This document shows, piece by piece, positions 39,201-53,400 of a stretch of DNA of 64,000 nucleotides. The DNA is from Limnoperna fortunei (Eukaryota; Mollusca; Bivalvia; Mytilida; Modiolidae). Position numbers and translations under genes: made by a program. How positions within the stretch are numbered: position 1 is the stretch's first letter; each line of letters opens with the position of its first letter. Location: NCBI GenBank assembly GCA_944474755.1, contig OX104123.1:64349898-64413897 (forward strand), in the 5' to 3' direction. The notes beneath the pieces are model-generated. The model saw nothing but the letters and a program-made list of their open reading frames with translations. It was not told the DNA's origin and did not search any database.

Positions 39201-40943
39201 TACATGTATGTGCAGATTTGTGAAATATAATGAACAAAATACAAAAACAGCAGATGTGAAATTTTGTGAAAATCGATCAGACTTTTAAAATACACACTGG
39301 TTCTGACTTGTTATGGGCCATTCTTGGTCTGAAAATATGGTTTTTGGTGGGTGTACCTGGCTTATTTCAATCAATGGTGAGTTGGTAAATAAAAGTATTA
39401 AGAAATGGGTGTTTTCATATGGCCCTGCAATTATGGCCCTCGGCGTTACCTTTGACCATTACAAACACATCAGGGCCATTATTGCAGACCTTGAACATTT
39501 AACAAGCCCATTATGAAAACACCCATTTGTAACAACTTTAATAAAACATGAGTTGCTTATTGTATCCTCAACTTTTGTAGATATAAATGATAAAGATACC
39601 AGTTCACTATGAAATAAATAAATTTGAATTAGCAATTACATAATTGTAAATTTAACATGTTCTATGAAATATTGTCTCTTGGCAGTGGTGTCAGAAGAAG
39701 AATAATGTTTGAAGCAGCAATTTGAAACACAATATTCTGATTTTTTATTATTAAAAAAAACATGCATGCACTATATTTGTTGCAAATTATTTACAATTTT
39801 TGTCAGTTAGTTCTAAATACTTATATATTGCATATATCTTTTTTCCATCAAATTTTAAATACATCATGGAATCTCAGATGTATAATCTTTTGTGGCACTA
39901 AGAAATAGGTCACATGACTTCTAATTATCCATATTATTTGTTAAGCAACATATAAGCTCACTTTAAAATAAACTTTGTGTATCATTGTCAGCATAAAATT
40001 AAATCTATGACTGGCAGAAATTCCTGTTCTAAATTTTTTTAAATTTTGTCAATTTAGTTCCAAATGCTGATGTTGTACATGGATGTATCTCTTGTTTCAT
40101 CATGGAATATCTTTTGTGGCTATGAAATAGGCCACACGACTTTTAATTATCCATATTAATTGTCAAGCAACATATATACTCAGATTTTCTGTACAACTGT
40201 ATGACTGTATCAATATCAGCACTGTTCTAGAATTTCTATACTGGAATTTGTTTCATTTCTATACTGGAATGCATTTCCTTACTTATAAGTGCTTAACCTT
40301 AAGATAACAACAAACTTTATTAAAACTAATTCATCTTACATGTCTAATATTATAAATACATGCAATAAAGATGTATTTATGATGTCAAGATACCCAATTT
40401 ATTTTTTAAAGTCTTATTTTGGAGATCTGGATAATAAAATTGATAAATAGTTTATCAGAAACATATAAATCTAGTTATACCAGTCCCAGAGTTAATGAAG
40501 GGGAATTTAGTTTTATGGTATTCTGGATCCATCTGCCCATTTATGAATATTAAAAGTATTTAAATATTGTTAAATACAGACAATTATGTAATGATTAAAA
40601 AAAATTATACAATGGATCAAATTTTGACCTATTTTAAATTATGATGCTGTGAATGAGTTATATAAACCTCAGACGTTAAACCATTAAAAAACAAAATTAA
40701 TTCATACTGTCAATCAGTGAAATCTTTCACTCCTTATTTCTACACCAGAATTGGCCAGTAAATGATGAATTGATAATGTTTATATTCAATAAACCAATTT
40801 ATGGCTTATTTCTTGTAATCGATCCATTATAAACTAAGTCCAAATGTTTTTTTTAACTTAAACAAGGTATATAACTCTTTGGACAACAACATACATTCTA
40901 TAGTAGTAATGTGTTTTCTGCTTTATGTTTTTGCTGAGTTTTG

Positions 40944-41026
<83 letters not shown>

Positions 41027-41417
41027 AACGTCTAAGTATTGTGACAACCATATAATATATCTATCCAGCGGATTTCTGAAACATCAGAAATACAGGGTTA
41101 ATATCAAATATTTATATATACGTCTACAAATTAAGCCCAACACTGTTTGAATTAGACAATTTTATTGGTTACGAAAAAATTCCATCGTCACACGCTAGTA
41201 CACATGTACTATGTCTTTGTCTAAGATTCACCCCGGTTAATGAAGCTATATTTTAATATAGCGGATTTGGCCGAGGGGTCTAGACCGCTGGACATAGTGC
41301 AGGCGAATTGGTGCCACAGTGTCACAACGGTGTGAGTTCGAATCCCGCTGAGGGAAAGCCAAAATTTGACAGTTTTAAAAATCTAATTCAAACAGTGTTG
41401 GGCTTAATTTGTAGACG

Positions 41418-41451
<34 letters not shown>

Positions 41452-44400
41452 ATATATATATTTGGTCGAAATGGACAGTAAAGACAGGTATATTGTCATT
41501 CCTGAGCAAGTTGTTGGCAACAACTCTTAAAGACATTTGCACAATTATTTTTATGATAGTAAGACAGCATATTTTCATACCTTAGTATTAATCTCTTTGG
41601 TTTAACTTCGCTTGGTTCAAGGTAGTTTAACAAGTTACTAGCTCATTTTAACAAGCACGTTAAATTCATGGCGATAAAGAATATTTTCTACCTTGAACGT
41701 TACCGAAGCCTCGGTAGTTTACGTAATTTTATCATAAATAAATGTCAACAAGTTGGCGAAATCCGAATAAATGAAAATCTTTCAAGTTGTTTTATGTAAT
41801 CAGAATCATAAGAATACAAAACAAAGTATAATTTTAATATAAAAACATTTTTGTCATGAAAGTTATCATTTTCTCCCAACCAAAAACAATTGACCAATCA
41901 AAACACTGTAACCATAGGAATGAGTGTTGTTAGTAGATTGCAATGCGATCATCAAAATACACAAAAATGTTGCCTTAACCTACCTGCGTAAGTGGAAATA
42001 GGATATATGTCATTCCATATGAATCATTTCAGAATCTATTATATCTTAAAGCAGAAATTTGATAATTGTAACTAAAGTATATTTCAACTAAGTAACTTAT
42101 CAATAACATACCACATTCTTTTGTTTGGTTTGGCGATTTTATTTTAAATGTAAATATAATTGTCTATAGGATCATTTATTCTCACAAAACCTACACATAT
42201 TGTATCTCCAATGTAATTTCGGAAATGGTGGACTGTGCTGTAGAGCTCAGATTAGAAAGAAACGAAAGTAAATTTAATCATATTGCAATTAAAGAAAAAT
42301 CATTTTAAATAAAGATGGTGAATTGAGATCTACATATAAAAAATATTGTAAAGGTTTCTATTGGTTTGTCAAAAACGTAGTCAGAATGACAACGAAAACA
42401 AGGTTATTATTCAAACTATTTCATATATAACTGATGAATTATTAAGTAAACGAAATATATTACTTTATTCATATTCATTGGAAGTAAATATAGCTTAAAA
42501 CGTAATATATTAACTCAAACTGTCAAATTTTGAAAGGCATACACATTAATTTAGGCATATCTAGTGGAAATCTTATCTCGTTTTCTTACATGTAGTAACT
42601 ATGTTTTCAGATACCTTAGTGGGAATAGGATATCTGTGGTCTCAAACGGAATTTTTCAGAATGTACCTATCCTGGTTTATTTGTAAGTATGAACTTGTAG
42701 GGTCCAACATGTTAAATGAACTGCACTTTAAATGCAGTAACGAATAATAAAGTAACACAGACCGTTTATGTAGTGGAAATATGATATCTTTGGTTCAAAG
42801 TGGAATTATTCAGAAGCTACATTAAGGATAATAATTGTTAGTACCAACTGGCAGGCCAAACATGTTAACTGAACTACACTTTGAATGAAGTAACTAATAT
42901 TTTAAGTGCCACTTAAAATGATTTATATATTGGTAACGCTTTGTTAAATATCCTACTGCAATCCGTCATTTCGTTGCAAGTGCAGAGTATACACCAGCTT
43001 CAATGCAATTTGTGTAATTATTTAGTTCCAAATACGCTTTTTGAAGGTACATCATAACTCTAGATATTAATGAAAAATCTGAGCTAATAACGTTTAAGTG
43101 AAGGCCTCTTCAAGTTGAAATGTTATTTTATTAACCGTTCAAATGTAGTCGGTTAAGTAATTAAATGTAAGTTAAGTAATCTCAAATGGTTTGAACAAGA
43201 CATACACAAGTTACAAGTTGACTTGTATTTTTGTAGAAACTTACAAAACAACAACATTTCGCTGCTAGAGGAGCATGCTTTCAGCAACCTACCAGCCCTT
43301 CAATTTTTGTAAGTAATGTATGGTAAATAAATGTCAACGTTACCTTAAATAAACTTATTTCTACTCGTCTACTTCAAAAGCCATGTCAACTCATCTTGAG
43401 TAATTTGTTACTGAAAGGAGTCCCTCAGCTGTGAAAAAAGACCATGATTTGATATCATTCGTGTCATGAAAAAGGTAACTAAAGCTCATTTGTTACCTAA
43501 ATAAGGGTTTAAAAATTCTACTATGACTTAAAACATGTCGATTCATATATTTTCTCTATGTTAGGTGGTATCTTTAATAAGAATAAATTACATTTGAAAC
43601 AGAACGAACAATACAGAAAAACCCTCAACAAATAACGTTTGACGTAAGAAAGCTTTGTTGAATGTCATATTGTAGATTGGTTAGTTCAGTTCTCGTAGGC
43701 AAATTCTGCTTGCCAAAACTGACCCTTGTTCTGACAAACTGTTGTAAAAGGTATTTTGTTCTTTTAACTGATTAAAAGGCGGTTAAATAATGTGAAAAAA
43801 ATATTTCCCAATTTAAAAGTCTTGTTTTGTTTCTGCATCGTCTTCCGATTTTTTACAGAAACAAATCATGGATGATTCTTTGAAACTCGAAAGTGGAATG
43901 TAAAAAAATAAATAACGTTTAACAGTTATGAAATAAGATGCTTAATGCATCCTTCTATTAATTAGCTGACATATGCTTAGTGTATAGATTTCTAGACCAC
44001 TTGGAGTCGCTGAATTAATAAATCTTTAGTGTAGATCGTGTTTTTAAAATATGATCACAACTATACGTATCGTCAGCAAAGACGCGAACTCAATTACATT
44101 TAAATTTACCTAATTATCTAACTTTTATTAAAATATATCAAAATCGTTTATGATTATTCTTTTTTAGCTACAGAAAAGTGCCTAATACAATCTCATACGG
44201 ACAAATAACAGACGCGCAAAACAACCAAACCTTTGGGATAATACCGGCGTCCATTAGAACTCTATTAAGCTCTATCTTACCAATTATTTAGTTACCATTT
44301 GAAGACTATTCACTCTGTTGTACGCGTAAAAAGCAGACACAAGCAAGATATTTCAAAGTCATGCGTTTGATACAAAATTAAAACATTCTTGAAACCGAAA

Positions 44401-47400
44401 ACAATATTGAGTCTATGAAAAGTTTGAGATCACCTGTCCATTTTGCTAGAAACTTTCAAGGACATTTGGTCAAGATATTTCCGGAAATGGTAGAATGTGT
44501 TGTGTAGCTAAGATTCGAAAGAAAATAAATAAAATATAACCATATTGCAATTAAACGAAATCTTTTAAAGCAAATTTAGTAGATTATTTAGGTCTACATA
44601 CAAAATACAGTACAGCTTTCTACTGTTTCTGAAATAACAATGGGACAATGAAGAAGAACGGTTATGATTAAAACTATTACATATATAACAATTGAAGTAC
44701 TGAGTAAACACAATATAATTTTTATAGCTTAAAACGTAATGCATTAATTTTAACTGTCAGATTTTTAGAGATACACATTAATTTAATTATGCCTTATCAA
44801 AGTGAAATCTGATCTCGTTTTCTTACATGTAGTAACTTTGTTTTCAGATTTCTTAGTGGAAATAGGATATCTGTGGTTTCAAACGGAATTTTTCAGAATC
44901 TACCTAAACTTGTTGTTTTGTAAGTACCAACTGGCTGGTCAAACATGTTAACTGAACTACATTTTGAATTAAGTAACTAATATAAAAGGGTCAATTTCAT
45001 TAACTTAGGTGCGCGATTTATTTTTAAGGTCGTCTTTATATTTTAATCTAATAATGCATTTTGCATCTATCATAATCTTCCACAATTATATAGCATGACC
45101 AATTTTCATGCTTAACAATAAGTCGATGATGCCTAAACATGAGGTGGTTATGAGTAAAATCTGGTGAATGCAACGAAATGATTGTTGGTTATCGCGTTGC
45201 TTTGCTTTCATAAGATACTATTCGATAGACACATACGTTTTAGGCAACAGATACAGGAACCTACGGTGCATATAATAGATTTTTGTTGACATAAAATTTC
45301 AACATTTCAAGAAACAAAACTGACTTGTTATTTCAACGACAACATGACTTATGAAGCCTCTCAGATATGTGTATGTAAGCGGAGAAAGGATTTACATATT
45401 GGTAACAGTTTGTTAAATATCCTGCTGCAATTCGCCCTTTCATTCATATTGCAGATTATACACCTGCTTCAATGCAAAATGTGTGTTCTTAATTATCTGC
45501 GCATATCGGAAACTATTACAATGTTTTGCTCTCACTTAGACACCAAGTTTTTAAGTTGAGGTAATGAGAGACACCTCAAAACGAGCGAAATAATTTCAGC
45601 TATATCACATTAAATTTTCGGGGTGTCATGTCAGCTACAATTTTTGCACATTTAGAAACCCCAACGGGTACTCAAGGAAACTCACAAACACCCATAAAAT
45701 AGTCAAGAAATGAGCTTTGTACAATCAGCTAAAATATAGACAATACATGTAACAAATTATATCAATTCATTATAAATTCGATATAAAACTGCTTTTTAAT
45801 TAGAGCTCAAATATCAAAATTCCAATTAATAATAAATCCACTGTCCATGCTACAGTTCGACGCAGCAAAACATCAAAATAAGAAATAATTTCCTCTCCAT
45901 CAGTCAAGTTCATTTACAGAACCGTTGTTAGTTATTTAGTCCGAAATATGTTTGTTGAAGGTGAATCATAACTCAAAATATTATTGAAAAATCTAAGAAA
46001 TATTTAGGTTTAATGTGAAATGCCTCTTCAAGTTTACATGTTATTTTATTGAACGTTTAAATGCAGTCACAAGTTTGGTTAAGTAACTAAATGTAAATAT
46101 AGTGATCTCGAATGGTTGAAAAGACATGCATAAGTTACAAGTTGACTTTTTTCTAGAGCCTTACAAAACAACAACATTTCGCTGCTAGAGGAAAGTGCTT
46201 TTAGCAACCTACCAGCACTTCAATCTTTGTAAGTAACATATTGTAAAAATGACACGGTTACATTAAAATGAACTCATTTCTAGTCGACAATAATAGCCGT
46301 TTTAAATCATGTCAATTAATTTGTAACTAAAAGGGAGGTGTGCGACTCCAATAACATCTTATATATAATCCGTATCATGATAAAAGGTACAGCTAAAACT
46401 CATTTTTTATCTATTAGAGATTTGAAAATTCTATTGTAGCTAAAGTCCTGTTGATTCAGATATTTGTTTTCCCTATTCGTTAGTATCTTTACTAATAAGT
46501 AAAAAAATAACAATTGAAAAAAAGGATAAGAAATAACAATTGAAGCCAAAACGTCTTGTGGAATGTCATATTGTTTACTGGTTAGTTCATTCCTCGTCAG
46601 CAAACTCTGCTACATAAATCTGGTCTTTGAAGACTGGCATTTATAATGACAAAATCTTGTGAAAAGTATTTCGTTCTTTTAGCTGAAAACCCAGCCTCTG
46701 GAATGATTAATAGGCTGTTTCATGTTTACTTACTCAATTTAAGAACCTTTTTTTGCTTTTTTGATCCCTTGAAACTGAAAAGTGTAGGTACTGCCGCTTT
46801 CTAGTTAGAGGCTTAAAATTATTATATCTAGTCCTTCCAATGCCATGTATAAATCATGCACCTGTATGATAACGCATGTAAATATACAATGTTGAGTTGT
46901 CTGAAAAATATGTGTTTTTATGTTACTTGAGGACCCGGAAAATCGAGGCTGCGCCGAGGAATTCCTATGTTCCTTGCCGAATAAAAATGCAAGCTACATT
47001 AATTACCAGTTTAATTAAAAATATGTGAAACTGTCCATATAATACGGACTACTGAACAAGCCCAATAAAAAAGAACCAAATACAAAAAAACAGGCTCATT
47101 GCAGAAAAAACATGCTGTAATTCATATATAAAAATAATTGAAAACATACACGTTTGCATTATGTAAATTTATGTTATGACACTTCACCAGTCGCATTTAA
47201 GATGCACAAGTTAAAATTTCCTGATAACATTGCGATAAAAGTGTATATACTATGCAATTCGTGAAAGGATAAATAGGAATTTTAAGGACAGCATATAGAA
47301 TGTTGCCAAGTCATTTTCAAGGAAAAAAATTACATTTTCATGGCGAGGGTTCTTCATATTTAACTTTTGTGACCAGAGAAGCCGCATTGGAACGAGCATA

Positions 47401-50400
47401 GCTATATTGCTATATTGATCAAAGACAAAATGGTTCTAAAATTAACAAAAGTTTTACGAAAAGTTTATTTTGGAATTAACTTTGTCCCCTGCCCTCTAAC
47501 ATATTATGGAATTAGCATCATTTAAATAATGTTGACTTGTAATCCAGTCAAGACGCTCAATAAAAGTAAGCAAGAACATAATTATGTTTACATTTATTAC
47601 AGGGCAAATGCAGTTTTAATTATTTGCCGAAATTTGTTATCGTTTAAGACTTTAAGTATAAAATATGTGCTGAAAACACACTTATCCAAATTCAAGGCAT
47701 ACAGTATTTAATCAAATCATAATTAAGTCAAATGAATATGCATGCAATTGTTTACAATCATCACCAGCATCTTCCTTCATGATGCCAACATGCTAGCTCT
47801 CAAAGTAGTCTTGACAGAATACGAAGAGCCTTGAATATGGGTATTTAATATTAATACATAACGCGAATGAATGTATTAACATATTTAATTATTATATGAA
47901 AATTGAGATGAAAGTTTCCCAGACGATAGCTTTTTTATACAACTTAATTGATGCTTTTTATACTAGTTCTGGTCAATCATTTTTGTTCAACAAGAAAATG
48001 ATCATCTCAATTTTCATAACTGTTATATTGAACAAGCATTTTTTCCAGGTGTTCGGTCGTCAATTTTCTGTAATATTATTTAGATACTCGAGAAACGCAT
48101 AAAGACCATTAAAAGTATACAAAGTGTTAAATAATTTTTATAAAATAAAAGCGTAACTACTTATTATAGATCTCAAAAATATATTTCAACATCTGAAGAA
48201 TGTTTTTGTTTTGGTGTATTTATTCACTTATCTGAAAAAGCGGGTCGTGTTTTAACTCAACATCTAGACTGACATTACAAAAACGAAAATAAGAGAATCA
48301 GATTGTTTATTTAATGTATATGAATGATCAAGTCAATTTATATAATTCAAAAATCCACTTATTCTTATGTGTGTATTTTAAAGACAGTTTTCACAAGATT
48401 TTTCAAGACATGATTGTTTTATTATTTTTAAATGGTTTTGTATATATTAAACTCATAAAGTGCAACTTACAATATCAGAGTTTAAAAGAAATTATCTACA
48501 CACTTAATTAAATATTTTTCGATATTGTACTGATTTACATATGACATTGGCGTACGACCTTGTAACAATGGCGATGAAAAATAACCTTTATTAGAAGCCT
48601 CAAGATACTGGTATTTCTGGTCCAGTAATAATCAATGTAAGTAATAAGGAGGCAAATAACCTTCTTGCGACATGTGACAAACTGTCGCAATCAATGCCTG
48701 ACAATATTGGAATAACTTTCTACGTTAAGCTTTCAACGTACGTTAATCTGCAAACAAGCTTAATGGGAAACTCGAAACGCCTTAATAAGACATAGACTAA
48801 TAATAGAAATGCAAATTATTCTAGGCATACCTTTGCAAGTGGGAACTCTAGTTTATTAACATGTAGTAATTACGTTTTCAGATCTCTAAATAGTAATAGA
48901 ATATCTGTCATCCTAAGTGGATTATTTCGGAATCTACCAAAACTGTATGTTCTGTAAGTACCAATTTGGCAGGTAAAACTCACAAACACCTATAAAATAG
49001 TCAAGAAATGAGCTTTGTACAATCAGCTAAAACATAGACAATACATGTAACAAATTATATCAATTAATTCATTATAAATTCTATATAAAATTGCTTTTTA
49101 ATTAGAGCTCAAATATCAAAATTCCAATTAATATTAAATCCACTGTCCATGCTACAGTTCGACGCAGCAAAAAATCAAAATAAGAAATAATTTCCCCTCT
49201 ATCAGTCAAGTTCATTTACAGAGCCGTTGTTAGTTATTTAGTCCGAAATATGTTTGTTGAAGGTGAATCATAACTCAAAATATTATTGAAAATCTAAAAA
49301 ATATTTAGGTTTAAAGTGAAATGCCTCTTCAAGTTTATATGATATTTTATTGAACGTTTAAATGCAGTCACAAGTTTGGTAAGTAACTAAATGTAAATAT
49401 ATTGATCTCGAATGGTTAAAAAGACATGCATAAGTTACAAGTTGACTTTTTTCTAGATCCTTACAAAACAACAACATTTCGCTGCTAGAGAAAAGTGCTT
49501 TCAGCAACCTACCAGCACTTCAATCTTTGTAAGTAATATATTGTAAAAATGACACGGTTACGCTAAAATGAACTCATTTCTAGTCGACTACAATAGCCGT
49601 TTTAAATTATGTTAATTAATTTGTAACTAAAAGGAGTCCCTCAGGTGTGCGACTACAATAACATCTGATATATAATCCTTATCATGATAAAAGGTGCAAC
49701 TCAAACTCATTTTTTATCTATTAGAGATTTGAAAATTCTATTGTAGCTAAAGTCCTGTTGATTCAGATATTTGTTTTCTCTATTCGTTAGTATCTATACT
49801 AATAAGTAAAATAAATAACATTTGAAAACATGACTTATGAAACCTCGCAGAACCTCTCAGATATGTGTATGTAAGCGGAGAAAGGATTTACATATTGGTA
49901 ACGGTTTGTTAAATATCCCGCTGCAATTCGCCCCTTCATTCATATTGCAGATCATACACCTGCTTCAATGCAAAATGTGTGTAGTTGACAACGGCTCTTA
50001 ATTATCTGCGCATATCGGAAACTGTAAAAATTTTTTGCTCTCACTTAGACACCAAGTTTTTAAGTTTAAGTAATGAGAAACACCTCAAAACGAGCGAAAT
50101 AATTTCAGCTACAGTTGGGTGCAGTCCTAACATAACATGCTAGTTAACTTGTAAAGCAGAGATTCTGACTGCTTTAAGTTAACTTCGAGCAGAGAATTTG
50201 ACTGGTTTGAGCAGAGATTTTGACAACCCAAGTTAACTTGGGCTGTTCTTTTGACAATTTTTTTATACAATATATTTCTGTCCATTTGACAATTTGTTGA
50301 CGATTTCTGTCCACTGGACATTTTTGTTCTTTTGACAATTTTTGTCCACTGGACTTTTTTTTCTTTTGACAATTTCTGTCCTCTGGACAATTTTTTTTTC

Positions 50401-53400
50401 TCTTGACAATTTTGTCACGTGACAAGTTTGTCAACAGGACATTTTTTGTTCTGACAATTTTATCACGTGACAATTTTGTCCACTGGACATTTTTTTATTT
50501 TCTTGGAAATTTATGTCCACTATGTCAACTTGCTAACCTTTCGACTGCACTTTAAAACACTTTTAACTTTTACCTTTTTAATGTTTTTTTGACAATTTTT
50601 TTTACGAAAGACCGACTGGTTGTACCGTACGTCCATTTATTTTATCTGCGCGTTGTCGGAATGAAAAGTATACGAAAGATGAATCAAATCCTTTGTCGTT
50701 TATTAAAATCCTACTACAAAAAAAACAATCGATAAAATACAAAATTAGTTAATGAAAGAATTGCAGATTTGTTTGCTATTTACGTGTTTCTGGAGGATAT
50801 CAAATGTTTTAAATCTTACGGCACGGAAACATATTACTTATTGCGCCGTTGTTTCCTTTAATTAAATATTAATGTATAGTCTAATAAAGTGAGACATATC
50901 TTTGTTATATAAAAATCTATAATTCAAGCAATTCTTCGATATCATAATATAAATTACAACTCTTGAACTTAGCAATCATTCAAAATATAAATTAAGTCTA
51001 CATGTATCCAATTGAAAGTACAATGCATATCCAAAATGTGTGATAATAATAAAAAAGGTTAAAAATCTATGAGAGTTCTGTATTTTAACAACTAAATCTT
51101 ATTAAAGTACACAACAATTAAACAATAATGTAAAATATCATATATTTACAATGGTTAAACCCACATTCATGACATTTTGGTTGCATCTTTTGGGTATCAG
51201 GAATAATTTTATATGTAGTGTAAAATATGGTTTTAATTCCATCACTAATATCCCCAGAGTGATTTTATAAATAAAAGTATGGTTTTTACTTTTATAGCTC
51301 AGGTCTCAGGATTGATATTATTTGTAAAATAGTTTTTTTTCCCATCACTATGGTCGCAGGAATGATTTTATATGTGAAATATGGTTTTTAATTGCATCGC
51401 TTAGGTCTCCGGAGTGATTTTATATGTGAGATATTGTTTTTATGGCATTACCAAGGCTTCAGGAATGATTTTATATATGAAATATGGTTTCTAGTTGCAT
51501 TGGTAAAGTGTCGAGATTGATTTTATATGTTAAATATGGATTTTAATTGCATCTCTTAGGTCTCCAGAGTGATTCTATATGTGAGATATTGTTTTTTATG
51601 GCATAACCAAGGCTACAGGAATGATTTTATATGTGAAATATGGTTTCTAGTTGCACTGCTAAAGTCTCGAGATTGGTTTTTTATGTAAAATATGGATTTT
51701 TATTGCATCTCTTATGTCTCCAGAGTGATTTTATATGTGACATATTGTTTTTATGGCATTACCAAGGCTTCAGGAATGATTTTATATGTGAAATATGGTT
51801 TCTAGTTGAATTGGTAAAGTGTCGAGATTGATTTTATATGTTAAATATGGATTTTAATTGCATCTCTTAGGTCTCCAGAGTGATTCTATATGTGAGATAT
51901 TGTTTTTTATGGCATAACCAAGGCTACAGGAATGATTTTATATGTGAAATATGGTTTCTAGTTGCACTGCTAAAGTCTCGAGATTGGTTTTTTATGTAAA
52001 ATATGGATTTTTATTGCATCTCTTATGTCTCCAGAGTGATTTTATATGTGACATATTGTTTTTATGGCATTACCAAGGCTTCAGGAATGATTTTATATGT
52101 GAAATATGGTTTCTAGTTGAATTGGTAAAGTGTCGAGATTGATTTTATATGTTAAATATGGATTTTAATTGCATCTCTTAGGTCTCCAGAGTGATTCTAT
52201 TTGTGAGATATTGTTTTTTATGGCATAACCAAGGCCACAGGAATGATTTTATATGTGAAATATGGTTTCTAGTTGCACTGCTAAAGTCTCGAGATTGGTT
52301 TTATATGTTAAATATGGATTTTAATTGCATCTCTTATGTCTCCAGAGTGATTTTATATGTGACATATTGTTTTTATGGAATTACCAAGGCTTCAGGAATG
52401 ATTTTATATGTGAAATATGGTTTCTAGTTGCATTGGTAAAGTGTCAAGATTGATTTTATATGTTAAATATGGATTTTAATTGCATCTCTTAGGTCTCCAG
52501 AGTGATTTTATATGTGAAATATGGTTTCTAGTTGCATTGGTAAAGTGTCGAGATTGGTTTTATATGTTAAATATGGATTTTAATTGCATATCTTATGTCT
52601 CCAGAGTGACTTTATATGTGACATATTGTTTTTTATGGCATTGTCAAGGCTTCAGGAATGATTTTATATATGAACTATGGTTTCTAGTTGCACTGCTAAA
52701 GTCTCGAGATTGGTTTTATATGTTAAATATGGATTTTAATTGCATCTCTTAAGTCTCCAGAGTGATTTTATATGTGACATATTGTTTTTTATGGCATTAC
52801 CAAGGCTTCAGGAATGATTTTATATGTGAAATATGGTTTCTAGTTGCATTGCTAAAGTCTCGAGATTGATTTTATATGTTAAATATGGATTTTAATTGCA
52901 TCTCTTAGGTCTCCAGAGTGATTCTATATGTGAGATATTGTTTTTTATGGCATAACCAAGGCTTCAGGATTGATTTTATATGTGAAATATGGTTTCTAGT
53001 TGCATTGGTAAAGTGTCGAGATTGATTTTATATGTTAAATATGGATTTTAATTGCATCACTTAGGTCTCCAGAGTGATTTTATTTGTGACATATGATTTT
53101 TGATTAGATTGCTAAAGTCTTTCTAGTGATTTTATTTGTTAAATATATTGTTTAATTGTATTGCCAAGGTTTCACGATTGATTTATATGCAGAATATGGT
53201 TTTAATTCCATCTATATGGTCTCAGGATTGATTTTATATGTAAAATATGGTTTGGAATTGCATGGCTATTAAGGTCTCCAGAGTGACTTTATATATGTGA
53301 AATAGAGTTTTTAATTTCATTGCTTCAGTGTCATTATTGATTTTGTATGTTAATTATGGTTTTTAATTGCATCACTTAGGTCTCCAGGGTGATTTTATAT

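Larger units (their letters stand above)
33626..41988. mobile_element. 8.36-kb TIR element inserted at TA inside an LRR exon
   Basis: The termini are CGCAGGTAGGTTAAGGCAA at the left and its exact reverse complement at the right (19 bp), flanked by TA on both sides (33624-33625, 41989-41990). Outside these ends the flanks join into a continuous LRR exon, which proves insertion. No transposase is recognised. Inside are three SINEs, a tRNA-like MITE in TA repeats, a 41-bp palindromic element, a hairpin at 39403-39528 and a coding-like segment at 36620-36812. The superfamily is unknown; TA targets suggest the Tc1/mariner group, but the size is unusual for it. Confidence 0.8.
33619..42055 (+). pseudogene. 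A-type LRR exon split by an 8.36-kb insertion
   Basis: GTTTTCAG followed by ATATCTA (33619-33625) is the start of an A-type cassette. The rest resumes at 41991 as AGTGGAAATAGG and encodes [19 protein letters not shown]. Joined, the two pieces restore one LRR of about 72 bp. At the expected donor (42056) the sequence is AATTTG instead of GTAAGT, so the exon is also defective there. Confidence 0.75.

Noticed and set aside
41262..41355. Functional tRNA gene
   Set aside because: Good B box but no acceptor-stem pairing, and it sits inside a TIR element; called tRNA-like only.
42773..42835. Additional A-type LRR exon
   Set aside because: Echo of an A cassette (GGAAATATGATATCTTTGGT) but lacks the acceptor and start, has a shifted interior and no GTAAGT donor; an old duplicate fragment at most.
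50127..50473. Lys/Ser/Gln-rich overlapping minus-strand frames
   Set aside because: Direct translation of the repeated GTCCACTGGACA and GACAATTTTT motifs of the element's subterminal zone.
51640..52752. Repeated open frames with [13 protein letters not shown] peptides
   Set aside because: They are translations of the 52-bp satellite; frames open and close with monomer variants.
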